The notes under the pieces: model-generated
What the model was told of the DNA's origin: nothing
The model's input: the letters and a program-made list of their open reading frames with translations, nothing else
Databases searched by the model: none
Position numbers and translations under genes: made by a program
Part shown: positions 1 to 7,052 of the stretch, in pieces
How positions within the stretch are numbered: position 1 is the first letter of the stretch
How the letters are laid out: every line of letters starts with the position of its first letter
Source: CAZTME01 sp964614795
GTDB taxonomy: Bacteria; Patescibacteriota; Microgenomatia; UBA1400; PJMF01
Reading direction: 5' to 3'
DNA: 11,450 nucleotides
NCBI GenBank assembly: GCA_964614795.1
Contig: CAZTME010000035.1
Coordinates: 1 to 11,450, forward strand

Positions 1-2
1 GA

Positions 3-137
3 AATTGGGATGTTATTGCGAGAAAAATCTATTCTGCAATAATCGAATATACTTTTTCAGAGCTTCTGGATGAGCAAATGAATCTTGATATTATTGTGCG
101 ACAAGTCTACTGCTTAGAGGCGGTGAATATCCTTTGA
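3..137 (+). CDS. 3' end of a plus-strand gene, possibly a family-4 type glycosyltransferase (partial)
   Basis: The third plus frame is open from the left edge to a TGA at 135-137, giving 44 codons. All three minus frames over this stretch are closed. The first residues (NWDVIARKIYSAI) resemble the C-terminal helix of many GT-B glycosyltransferases (pattern sW..ia......Y), which packs against the N-terminal domain. The remaining tail is acidic and not recognised. No catalytic part is in the window, so the family call is only a resemblance. The stop codon ends one base before the stop of the convergent gene on the minus strand, leaving no room for a separate terminator. The open frame is short enough to occur by chance, so reality of the gene is moderate and the family is weak. 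Confidence 0.45.
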   Translation, partial: NWDVIARKIYSAIIEYTFSELLDEQMNLDIIVRQVYCLEAVNIL

Positions 138-749
138 TTATAATGAGTTTGATTGATTGTTTTTCTTTAAGGGTGCGGTAGCTAGAGCGTCCCAACGAGA
201 TAACTCGGATTTTGTGGCTATTTGCAAAGAATCTATCACCGGGGCGGAGAGTTTTTTATCTGTTTGCAGGAGTTGACTCAGTTGATAAAGATAGGAGTCT
301 AGTTTTTCTGGCAAGTCTTGATTTTGAGGATCTTGCGCGCGCGCTTGCTTGGAAGCAAACAAAGCATACTGCTGACTTTTTGATAATGTGGTAATCGCCA
401 AATCATACTCACCTTTTTGGGCAAGCGCGCGCGCAGTTCTCATTCTCACATGAGCCAACTGCATGCGAATTTTCGGCTGATCTTTTTGATTGGCGGTATG
501 AAGCCTGATTTTATCTCTCACCATTAGGATTGGATAAAGTGGATGATCGGCTAAAATTTCTTCTCCCCAGTACCACTCTTTAACACACAATCTATCCGCC
601 ACTTGTTGCGTCACAGCTCTGTTAACTGAGTAAACCGAAGCGTACATAATTAAACCTGCCAAGACTAACAAAGTGAAAGATAAAACAAAATTAAATCTCT
701 TTCCGGAGAAAACCTCTTTAAGCGCTAATGATTGATTTTTTGAGTGCAT
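138..749 (-). CDS. Single-pass membrane protein with DUF5667-like extracytoplasmic domain
   Basis: This is a 203-residue protein of unknown function. A short basic N-terminus (1-19) is followed by one hydrophobic membrane segment (about 20-39), giving an N-in, C-out topology. Residues about 60-130 carry a pattern I associate with DUF5667-like proteins: 'HPLYPILMVRDKIRLH', then a helical stretch with 'QLAHVRMRTARALAQKGEYDLA', as in two TPR-like helices. The C-terminus is polar and Lys/Asn/Gln-rich. It lies 57 bp downstream of the CPBP-like gene on the same strand, so co-transcription is plausible. No good Shine-Dalgarno precedes the ATG at 749. It contains two GCGCGC runs encoding Ala-Arg dipeptides. 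DUF5667 has no settled function, so none is proposed. Confidence 0.75.
   Translation of the reverse strand: MHSKNQSLALKEVFSGKRFNFVLSFTLLVLAGLIMYASVYSVNRAVTQQVADRLCVKEWYWGEEILADHPLYPILMVRDKIRLHTANQKDQPKIRMQLAHVRMRTARALAQKGEYDLAITTLSKSQQYALFASKQARAQDPQNQDLPEKLDSYLYQLSQLLQTDKKLSAPVIDSLQIATKSELSRWDALATAPLKKNNQSNSL
334..435. repeat. 15-bp perfect inverted repeat of alternating GC, inside the DUF5667-like gene
   Basis: TGCGCGCGCGCTTGC at 334-348 is the exact reverse complement of 421-435. The arms are separated by 72 bp. Each arm encodes an Ala-Arg-containing segment (QARAQ and TARALA). In the mRNA the arms could pair into a stable stem. The alternating CG tract stands out from its AT-rich surroundings. 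Confidence 0.7.
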
Positions 750-806
750 TTATTACCAAATTTTTTTCGAAAACTTGAACGAAACATCTTAGTTAAACTG
801 GTCTTA

Positions 807-1475
807 TTATAAACTATGAGTTAGCAATACCATTCCCCAAAATGCTTGAGACAAAATTAAGGTATAACTGTTTTTCGTTTGAGCAAAAATCAAAGATTGT
901 CCACCGGCAAACAAGGCTAATAACAAAACTTGCCACGCAACCGCTAAGACATCTGCTCGTAAAATCATGTTGGGTAAGTGAAAAGCCACAAAAATTACCG
1001 AGACAATAATCACCAAATAATTCAGAGAAAGCTTGGGGAAATATTTTTGTAACATTGTTTGAGTAACACTGAAAAACAGCAATGTTTCCCAAAAACCGGT
1101 AAACATGGCCAACATAAATTCCGTCCAAAATTGAGGAGATAAAAATAATTGCGCCGGCTGTACCGAAGTGCCGGCACTTAATAAAAGCAGAATTGATGTA
1201 ACAAAGCCGTAAATACCTCCAAAAGCTACACCCGTGAGAATTCCCGGCTCAAATTTTTCCCAAGCAAAAGATTTCCAAACTTGCTTATCTTGAGTGGCGG
1301 TAAGAAACAACCAAACCGGCAAGCCAAAAAATAAGGCTTTACCTACAGTTTCATCAAACCAAGTGGGAAAAGCCGGAAGAACCAATCTATATAACCACCA
1401 AAGAACAAAAGTCAAACTTAAAATAAAGAAAAAAAGAAGCAAATCTTCACGGTGTCGATGGTTTTTGAATAGCAT
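807..1475 (-). CDS. CPBP (Abi/CAAX-protease-like) polytopic membrane protein with degenerate active site
   Basis: This 222-residue, very hydrophobic protein has about six to seven predicted membrane segments. The C-terminal half follows the order of CPBP-family glutamic intramembrane protease motifs. Motif 1 (normally EExxxR) appears as E130-T-L-L-F-F. Motif 2 (FxxxH) is intact at F162-H166 (FVAFH). Motif 3 (normally an H in a late helix) appears as S209-Q210-A-F-W. The second Glu, the Arg and the last His are therefore missing, and proteolysis is doubtful. It may be a non-enzymatic relative. The start at 1475 lies 29 nt inside the end of the upstream kinase-like gene, which suggests translational coupling. 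There is only a weak GAGAT element before the ATG. A different membrane family remains possible. Confidence 0.6.
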   Translation of the reverse strand: MLFKNHRHREDLLLFFFILSLTFVLWWLYRLVLPAFPTWFDETVGKALFFGLPVWLFLTATQDKQVWKSFAWEKFEPGILTGVAFGGIYGFVTSILLLLSAGTSVQPAQLFLSPQFWTEFMLAMFTGFWETLLFFSVTQTMLQKYFPKLSLNYLVIIVSVIFVAFHLPNMILRADVLAVAWQVLLLALFAGGQSLIFAQTKNSYTLILSQAFWGMVLLTHSL

Positions 1476-2085
1476 GTAAAACGATCTCTAAAGTCTCCAA
1501 TTGATTTGTTGAATACGTATCAATGACTATATCGTAGAGATTTGGATGCCAAAAATCAATTGGATCACTCTCTTGCATTGTCCCGGGTTTCACCACCCAT
1601 TCATACCATTCATTCTTATACATTTTTCGCCATTTCGCAAGGTTAGTTTTGTGTCGATAATTCATATTTTCCAGTGCTTTTTCGGCGGAAACGTGATCTC
1701 TGTTCACGATTCTATCCACTCTGACTGCAGTATTTGAACACATTACCAAAATTTTTAAAACTTTAGGCACACCTTGAGCGACAAATCCCGAAAGCCAAGA
1801 TTCCAAAATCCAATTTTTTTGTTCTGAAAGTCGCTTGCGCATGCTTAGATCCACTTCGCGATCAAAATCTTCTGGATATGCATTGGCGCTGTGATGAAGT
1901 TGTCCTTCCGCATCCATCAAACCTTTTTCCACCGCATATTCGCGCATATACTCCCCACCACTGAATCCTGTCCAGTTGTGAAATTTTAAAGAGTGATGCT
2001 CGCGCAAAGCATTAAGTAGAGTGGTCGAACCGGATCCGGGCAATCCGGAAATAGTAATGTTGTTATATAAAAAAATATCTTCCAT
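1447..2085 (-). CDS. Archaeal-type cytidylate kinase-like P-loop protein (Cytidylate_kin2-like)
   Basis: This 212-residue cytoplasmic P-loop NMP-kinase fold protein has a start fixed at the ATG at 2083-2085. The signature 'ITISGLPGSGSTTLL' lies at 10-24, and a purine-rich GAAGGGAAGT sits just upstream of the ATG. The open frame continues 35 codons further upstream, but that part crosses the predicted promoter. Residues 88-101 (NWILESWLSGFVA) match the NMP-binding segment of archaeal CMP kinases (NLILEGRLSGxMA). R122xxR125 and R129 fit the LID arginines, and 'YDIVIDTYS' (184-192) fits the conserved C-terminal strand. The P-loop lysine is Ser20. From memory, archaeal-type enzymes often carry Thr at this site, so this need not mean inactivity. 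A broad 'AAA/NMP kinase-like' label would also fit. A canonical cmk lies elsewhere in the window. Confidence 0.75.
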   Translation of the reverse strand: MEDIFLYNNITISGLPGSGSTTLLNALREHHSLKFHNWTGFSGGEYMREYAVEKGLMDAEGQLHHSANAYPEDFDREVDLSMRKRLSEQKNWILESWLSGFVAQGVPKVLKILVMCSNTAVRVDRIVNRDHVSAEKALENMNYRHKTNLAKWRKMYKNEWYEWVVKPGTMQESDPIDFWHPNLYDIVIDTYSTNQLETLEIVLHAIQKPSTP

Positions 2086-2115
2086 ACTTCCCTTCTGATT
2101 AATTAAACTAGTCTC

Positions 2116-2145
2116 AGAATAACAATAAGATTGCTTTGTTTGCAA
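2116..2145 (-). promoter_or_regulatory. Putative sigma-70-type promoter for the archaeal-type kinase gene
   Basis: On the minus strand, TTGCAA (2140-2145) and TATTCT (2116-2121) are separated by 18 bp. The -10 is preceded by TGT, making an extended -10. The expected start point is near 2109, about 24 nt before the ATG at 2085, which leaves room for the purine-rich GAAGGGA site. This supports the downstream start over the longer frame that begins at 2190. Confidence 0.45.
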
Positions 2146-2160
2146 TAACTCTATTGTAAA

Positions 2161-2187
2161 GCTCAGTATTGTCAGATTGCACTGAGC
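2161..2187. repeat. 7-bp perfect inverted repeat between the HEPN and kinase genes
   Basis: GCTCAGT (2161-2167) and ACTGAGC (2181-2187) are exact complements around a 13-nt loop. The element starts 16 bp upstream of the -35 of the proposed promoter at 2116-2145. It could be an operator half-site pair or an RNA hairpin after the HEPN gene. Only a short TTT run follows on the minus strand, so it is not a classical terminator. Confidence 0.45.
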
Positions 2188-2290
2188 CAAATGTCTTTTT
2201 CAATAGATTTATCGCAAAAAAAACACCGAACTTGGTTTGTGAGTCTACCAGAAAAAACTCAAAATATGAAGATGCTTTGCGACTGAAGTT

Positions 2291-2932
2291 TCAAGTGTTG
2301 TTTTTGTAACAAACCAAAGCTTGATCCATGGTATCGGCGATCATGAGTAAATATTTGCCCGCTTGTTGCAATGAAATACTTGAAACGGAATCCGGAAAAT
2401 AATGAAAAAGACGATTGCGACATTCCAACCAAGTATTCCAAAGCAAACGTGATAAAGCCGGTGAACAAACCCGAGCTAAATCATCGTAATACCATTGTTC
2501 ATCTCGATGAGATTTGGAAACATCGGGATTAAGCGCGCGGCCAATTCTAAAACGCCTGTCCGTTAATTCGTTGATCGAGATGAGCTCCATTTGAAATAAA
2601 TACTCCTTCAAAAAACCCTCATATGCCTTAGACATAGAAAAAACCACAAAAGTGTAGTCTGGGTAGCGCGCGCCCTGTCTTCTCTCTTCTTGATAAAGCA
2701 GAATACTGGTGCGCATTAATCTACGTTGAGGTTCGGCAATGTTTTTAAATAAAGGATTGAAAAGTAATTGTGCAATTTGCAGATCAAGATTATCTTGATC
2801 ATCCAATTGTTTAGAATTTGCTTGAGTCGACATTTTTTTGACTTCGTCTGATAGCGAATACTGTTTTTTTGAAAAGCCATTGACAGGATTGCTGCTGGAA
2901 AAATGAGGAGTTATTTTTACTTGATTGTTCAT
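2291..2932 (-). CDS. RnlA/LsoA-like HEPN-domain protein, putative RNase toxin
   Basis: This 213-residue protein has a disordered, Ser/Gln/Asp-rich first 45 residues and then an all-helical domain. 'CRNRLFHYF' (171-179) contains the HEPN signature Rx4H (R172-N-R-L-F-H177). About 67 residues earlier, 'SKAYEGFLKEYL' (101-112) supplies E105. E. coli RnlA has an Rx4H motif and an essential Glu about 60 residues before it, and 'KAYEGFLK' resembles that region, so the catalytic set looks complete. 'RFRIGRALNPD' and 'HRDEQWYYDDL' lie between. The inferred role is RNA cleavage in the cytoplasm, as a toxin or defence effector. No RnlB-like antitoxin lies in the adjacent 205 bp or 461 bp, and the N-terminal RnlA domains are absent. 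An alternative start is Met34 (2833). Whether it is an active toxin or a housekeeping HEPN protein is open. Confidence 0.65.
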   Translation of the reverse strand: MNNQVKITPHFSSSNPVNGFSKKQYSLSDEVKKMSTQANSKQLDDQDNLDLQIAQLLFNPLFKNIAEPQRRLMRTSILLYQEERRQGARYPDYTFVVFSMSKAYEGFLKEYLFQMELISINELTDRRFRIGRALNPDVSKSHRDEQWYYDDLARVCSPALSRLLWNTWLECRNRLFHYFPDSVSSISLQQAGKYLLMIADTMDQALVCYKNNT

Positions 2933-3393
2933 TTTAAATGTTGTCGTTAATTTATTGCACTTTCAAAACCGAATCCAAGGTTTTCCTTGTCCTATTCCAG
3001 AGGAATCATCAGATAAAAACTTGTCATTTTTTTTGTGATCGATTTATTACTAAAAAAACAGAGTATCCCGTTTGAAGATCTTTGATCTACAGATGAAAAT
3101 ACCGGTCAAAGAAAGTCATCTAATATTTCTTTTACATAATTTCATAATAATAGAGTTACCGCACAATAACAACAGGATCACTGAACAAAAATGAAATGCA
3201 AAAACCGGACTTGCTATAATAGGCAAAGTCATAAATTTAACAGGAAAAATCTAGCTGTCTGACTAATGATAAAAAATGGTTTTTTAAATGATTTAAGCTG
3301 AAAAATCGGAGATTTTATAATGAATTTTTTGGTTATTTATGCTACTTCATAATTCTTTATCACTTTGGACTTTGAGTCCGGTAGAAATAATAA
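2933..3393. other. Divergent intergenic region (461 bp)
   Basis: This AT-rich region separates the minus-strand HEPN gene from the plus-strand PBP gene and must hold promoters for both. I see no convincing gene. The longest ATG frame noted is 33 codons at 3093-3194, without a ribosome binding site or family resemblance. It holds candidate plus-strand -10 elements at 3215-3220 (extended) and 3316-3321. There are two small hairpins: AGATC-TTT-GATCT at 3076-3088, and GGACT-TTG-AGTCC at 3367-3379, the latter 14 nt before the PBP start. No riboswitch or RNA gene is recognised. Confidence 0.6.
3212..3220 (+). promoter_or_regulatory. Extended -10 element, candidate promoter for the PBP-GH18 operon
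   Basis: TGCTATAAT is a perfect TATAAT with the TGn extension. No good -35 is seen 16-18 bp upstream, which an extended -10 can tolerate. Transcription would begin near 3227, giving a leader of about 167 nt ahead of the ATG at 3394. A second bare TATAAT at 3316-3321 with a poor -35 is an alternative and would give a leader of about 65 nt. Confidence 0.4.
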
Positions 3394-5841
3394 ATGATGA
3401 AATTGCCTTTAATTGAAAAAACCATTTTTTGGCGCCGCGCCAAAAAAACTTCCTCTCAAGTCAAACAAAAATGGCAAAAAACCATTCATGGTTCGCTAAC
3501 GGGGGCGCGGCGCCTAGTCAAAAAAGAAGTTAAAAAAAGACCCTTGCTTTGGAGACTTCTCAAACCAATTTACAAAATATTTTTCTTCTTAACTTGGCCA
3601 CTCAGACAAAAATGGTTTTGGATTCTCCTCCTAATTTTAATTGTTGCTTTGGCAATTTGGCTAGCGCAATTGGTTCAAGATTTGCCTTCGCCAAGAACTT
3701 TACAATCTTCAGAAAGATTTGCCGTTAGTACGCAAATTTTTGATCGCAACAACACTTTACTTTATGAAATTTATGGCGACGAAAACAGAATTCCCATTGC
3801 TTTGGGCGAACTTCCCAGCCACGTTTTAGATGCAACCATTGCCATTGAAGATCAAAATTTTTACTCCCATTTCGGGCTTGATCCCAGAGGCTTGGCGCGA
3901 GCAATTTCCACTAATTTAAAAGGAGGTAGACTTGAAGGAGGCTCTACTATTACACAGCAATTGGTCAAAAACGCCTTATTGAGTAGTGAAAGAAGTTATC
4001 AAAGAAAAATTAAAGAAGCGGTGTTGGCAATTTTAACGGAAATTATTTACACCAAAGACGAAATTTTAGAAATGTACTTAAACTACATTTCATACGGCGG
4101 AACGGCTGTAGGTATTGAATCCGCATCCAACCGTTATTTCGGCAAAAAAGCTCGAGATTTAACTCTGGCTGAAGCAGCTTTGCTAGCCGGCTTACCTCAA
4201 GCTCCAAGCCGATATTCGCCTTTTGGTTCAACTCCGGAAGAAGGCATTCAAAGACAGCAAGAAGTTTTGCGAAGAATGGAAGAAGAGGGCTATATCTCTA
4301 AGCTAGAACGTGAACAAGCTCTTTCAGAAACTCTCAAATTTGCAATTTCTAAAAATGATATCAAAGCACCACATTTTGTGTTTTACGTTCGAGATTTACT
4401 TTATGAAGAATATGGTGTGGAAACAGTGGAAAGAGGCGGATTAAGAGTCACGACTACTTTGGATTTAAATCTTCAAGAAGTGGCTCAAGCTTCTTTATCG
4501 GCGGAAGTAGCGGAGCTGGAAAATGCCAATGTCGGCAATGGCGCAGCTTTAATTTTAAAACCCAACACCGGTGAAATTTTAGCGATGATTGGATCAAAAG
4601 ATTACTTTGATACCGAACATGACGGACAAGTAAATGTTACCTTGGCGCAAAGACAGCCGGGAAGTTCGATCAAACCGATTATGTATGCAACAGCTTTTCA
4701 AGAGAAATTACTTAATCCGGGAACACTATTGGTGGATGCGCCCACTTGTTTTCCTATTCCCAATCAAAAGCCGTATTGTCCACGAAATTATGATGGCTCT
4801 TTTAATGGAGCTGTTTCCGTGCGTCGAGCTTTAGCGACTTCTTTAAATATACCAGCGGTTAAGGGTTTAAAAATCATTGGTTTGGATGCATTTATAAGAC
4901 AAGCTAAAGCAATGGGTATTACTTCTTGGAGCGACCCTTCCAGATATGGATTGTCACTTACTTTGGGCGGAGGTGAAGTGAGAATGATAGATCTGGCTCA
5001 AGCTTTTAGCGTTCTTGCAAATGAGGGAGTGAAAGTGCCTTTGACGCCAATTTTGGAAGTCAAGGATTACAAAGGCAATTTGTTAAAAAAAGTTGATACA
5101 GAAGAAAGAATTGATGATTTGCGTTATTTACTTGATTACGAAGATCCCAGCAAAGGCGAGTTAACCAGGGTTATGGATCGAGCGCCGGCCTATTTAACCG
5201 CCCACATCATGCAAGATAATAAGGCTCGCACACCGGTTTTTGGCCCTCGCTCTTCATTGGTTATTCCCAATCAAATCGTTTCCGCTAAAACAGGCACCAC
5301 CAACGATTTGAAGGATAACTGGACGGTAGGTTTTACACCCGAATTCTTGACTATTGTTTGGGTGGGCAATAACGATGGTAGCCCCATGAACAGAAGACTT
5401 GTTTCCGGTATTACGGGAGCCGCCCCGATTTTCAATGATATTATGACTTATGTCTTGAAAGATAAAGAGCCGATGTGGCAAGAAAAACCGCCGGATGTAC
5501 AATCCGCCATTGTATGTGAAACCGGTATGCCACCGATTTCGAATTCGGATACAACTTGCACTCCCAGAGATACTGAGCTTTATTGGGAAGAAAGTCAGCC
5601 CTCAAGATCCAAATGGATTAAGCAAAATGTCTGGATTAATCCATTAACCGGTCTGCCACCCGCCTATGGAGAAGTAGTTGAAGGTTTAGTATTGGAAGAA
5701 AGAACTATTTTGCAGGATCCTGTTACGGAGCAATATTGTTTAGATTGCAATCGCCCCACTTCACAGGATGGCTCCATTCAATATGAACAATATACCGTTA
5801 GGGAAGAATTTCTATTCAACCAAGATAATACCAATCAATAA
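3394..5841 (+). CDS. Class A penicillin-binding protein (bifunctional GT51 transglycosylase / transpeptidase), copy 1
   Basis: This 815-residue PBP1A-type enzyme polymerises lipid II into glycan strands and cross-links the stem peptides outside the membrane. A basic cytoplasmic tail (1-72) precedes one membrane segment (about 74-93). The GT51 domain (about 115-300) has E152-D153 in 'IEDQNFYSHFG', 'GGSTITQQLVKN' (182-193) and E226 in 'EMYLN'. The transpeptidase domain carries S424xxK427 (SSIK), S483-L-N485 and K632-T-G-T, so both activities look intact. The C-terminal extension (about 690-815) has cysteines at 708, 722, 782 and 785 and ends in a polar acidic tail. No Shine-Dalgarno precedes the ATG, and a second ATG follows immediately. 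A perfect 23-bp palindrome lies 31 nt into the gene. The GH18 gene starts 5 nt after the stop. Confidence 0.97.
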   Translation: MMKLPLIEKTIFWRRAKKTSSQVKQKWQKTIHGSLTGARRLVKKEVKKRPLLWRLLKPIYKIFFFLTWPLRQKWFWILLLILIVALAIWLAQLVQDLPSPRTLQSSERFAVSTQIFDRNNTLLYEIYGDENRIPIALGELPSHVLDATIAIEDQNFYSHFGLDPRGLARAISTNLKGGRLEGGSTITQQLVKNALLSSERSYQRKIKEAVLAILTEIIYTKDEILEMYLNYISYGGTAVGIESASNRYFGKKARDLTLAEAALLAGLPQAPSRYSPFGSTPEEGIQRQQEVLRRMEEEGYISKLEREQALSETLKFAISKNDIKAPHFVFYVRDLLYEEYGVETVERGGLRVTTTLDLNLQEVAQASLSAEVAELENANVGNGAALILKPNTGEILAMIGSKDYFDTEHDGQVNVTLAQRQPGSSIKPIMYATAFQEKLLNPGTLLVDAPTCFPIPNQKPYCPRNYDGSFNGAVSVRRALATSLNIPAVKGLKIIGLDAFIRQAKAMGITSWSDPSRYGLSLTLGGGEVRMIDLAQAFSVLANEGVKVPLTPILEVKDYKGNLLKKVDTEERIDDLRYLLDYEDPSKGELTRVMDRAPAYLTAHIMQDNKARTPVFGPRSSLVIPNQIVSAKTGTTNDLKDNWTVGFTPEFLTIVWVGNNDGSPMNRRLVSGITGAAPIFNDIMTYVLKDKEPMWQEKPPDVQSAIVCETGMPPISNSDTTCTPRDTELYWEESQPSRSKWIKQNVWINPLTGLPPAYGEVVEGLVLEERTILQDPVTEQYCLDCNRPTSQDGSIQYEQYTVREEFLFNQDNTNQ
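3425..3447. repeat. 23-bp perfect palindrome near the start of PBP copy 1
   Basis: TTTTTTGGCGC (3425-3435) and GCGCCAAAAAA (3437-3447) are exact complements around a single C. As RNA this would fold into a 10-bp stem with a CCG loop, about 31 nt downstream of the start codon. T-runs precede and A-runs follow on both strands, so it is not an intrinsic terminator. It encodes part of 'IFWRRAKKT'. A related GC core, GGCGC-G-GCGCC, recurs at 3504-3514. Confidence 0.7.
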
Positions 5842-5846
5842 ACCTC

Positions 5847-7052
5847 ATGAGCAATTTTTTTCAATTAAATAAATGGCTCTACCTCTTTTTTACACTAGTT
5901 TCTGTGCTCATTTTTAGCATGGGTTTGGCTACTTGGTTTTTTTGGGAAGATCCACTGAAGAATCCCGTAAGCTCGGATAGCATTTTCACTTTTCTATTGG
6001 AATTGGCGCCCAAATCACAAGAACCCATGCTCATTTATGGTTTTTTACCATACTGGAATTTACAAAACTTACAACTTCAGCCTGAAGTGAAAACAATTGG
6101 TTATTTTGGCTTAGGCATTGGTGCGGACGGCAGTTTGCAATTACGTAGTGAGGGTGAAAATACGCCCGGATTTACAGGTTTACAATCCGAAAAATTACTG
6201 GAGTTGGCCAATGTCATGGAGGAAAGAAATGGCGGGATTGATTTGGTTTTAACCCAGTTTTTAGGTGGTGATATTCAAGCTTTTCTCGGTTCTCCCAAAG
6301 CCCAGGATAAATTTTTGGAAATGTTGGATATGGTCATTATGGCCTACCCTATCTCCGGTGTAAACATTGATATTGAGCCATCCGGAATTGAAATTACCCC
6401 CCAATTGAGAGATCAATTTACCAATTTTATGAAAAAACTTCGACTCCATCTTTCAAGCAAGTACGAATCAATTCCGCTTTCCGTAGATGTTTATGCCAGC
6501 GCTTCAAATAACAAACAAATTTGGGATATTCCCGCCATTGCCAAGGAAGTGGACTTCATTGTGGTTATGGCATACGATTATCATAGGCGCTCCAGCCCGC
6601 AAGCCGGTCCGGTCGCACCAATTTTTGGCGACTCTCATCTTTCGGAAACAATTAATGAGCACCTGCAAGCCTTCCTGAATTTGGCGCCAGCGGACAAATT
6701 TGTTTTAGGTATTCCTTTTTATGGTTATGGTTGGCAAACCACCGATAAATCGGCCACCGCCAACACCTATCCGGAAAGTGGATTTACCGCCACTTTGAAA
6801 AAAGTTGAAGATATCTTGTCAAAAAAAACAACCTTGCAAGTTGAAGAATTTTGGAACGAAAAAGCCCTTTCGCCTTACATTGCTTATAAAGAAGATGGAA
6901 AGACTTATATAATTTACTATGAGAACCCTAGATCAATCGCCTACAAAATTGATTTGGCGCGAGATCTTAGATTAAAAGGGATTGCCATTTGGGCACTAGG
7001 TTATGAATCTGAAGATCGATCTCTTTGGGAAGTGATCTCAAAAAAGAAATAA
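5847..7052 (+). CDS. Membrane-anchored GH18 glycosidase, SleL/YaaH-like, probable peptidoglycan-active
   Basis: This 401-residue protein has an N-terminal membrane anchor (about 11-33) with the rest outside the cell. The GH18 barrel starts near 62 ('LIYGFLPYW'). The catalytic strand is 'SGVNIDIEPSG' (170-180), with D175 and the proton donor E177 of DxxDxDxE; the first Asp is Ser and the middle one Asn173. Spore-cortex enzymes of the SleL/YaaH type also read GVNIDFE here. Further matches are 'VMAYDYH' (240-246) with 'GPVAPI' after it, 'GIPFYGYGW' (288-296) and 'GIAIWALGYES' (378-388), where W382 fits the substrate-binding Trp of strand 8. No LysM domain is present. Its start lies 5 nt after the PBP stop with no Shine-Dalgarno, so translation is probably coupled. 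The inferred role is cleavage of peptidoglycan glycan strands alongside the PBP; chitin-like substrates cannot be excluded. Confidence 0.88.
   Translation: MSNFFQLNKWLYLFFTLVSVLIFSMGLATWFFWEDPLKNPVSSDSIFTFLLELAPKSQEPMLIYGFLPYWNLQNLQLQPEVKTIGYFGLGIGADGSLQLRSEGENTPGFTGLQSEKLLELANVMEERNGGIDLVLTQFLGGDIQAFLGSPKAQDKFLEMLDMVIMAYPISGVNIDIEPSGIEITPQLRDQFTNFMKKLRLHLSSKYESIPLSVDVYASASNNKQIWDIPAIAKEVDFIVVMAYDYHRRSSPQAGPVAPIFGDSHLSETINEHLQAFLNLAPADKFVLGIPFYGYGWQTTDKSATANTYPESGFTATLKKVEDILSKKTTLQVEEFWNEKALSPYIAYKEDGKTYIIYYENPRSIAYKIDLARDLRLKGIAIWALGYESEDRSLWEVISKKK

Noticed and set aside
814..1128. 104-codon minus-strand frame within the CPBP-like gene
   Set aside because: It is a shadow in another frame of a gene with clear membrane segments and a conserved FxxxH motif.
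2086..2190. Upstream extension of the kinase-like frame by 35 codons
   Set aside because: The extension crosses the predicted -35/-10 at 2116-2145, and the purine-rich site sits just before the ATG at 2085. The kinase signature begins about 10 residues after that ATG, as in the family.
2213..2245. Possible intrinsic terminator of the HEPN gene (eight T on the minus strand at 2216-2223)
   Set aside because: The only stem before the T-run is ACC/GGT, three base pairs, which is too weak to call.
3093..3194. 33-codon plus-strand frame in the divergent intergenic region
   Set aside because: It has no ribosome binding site or promoter in the right place and no family resemblance; it is short and compatible with chance.
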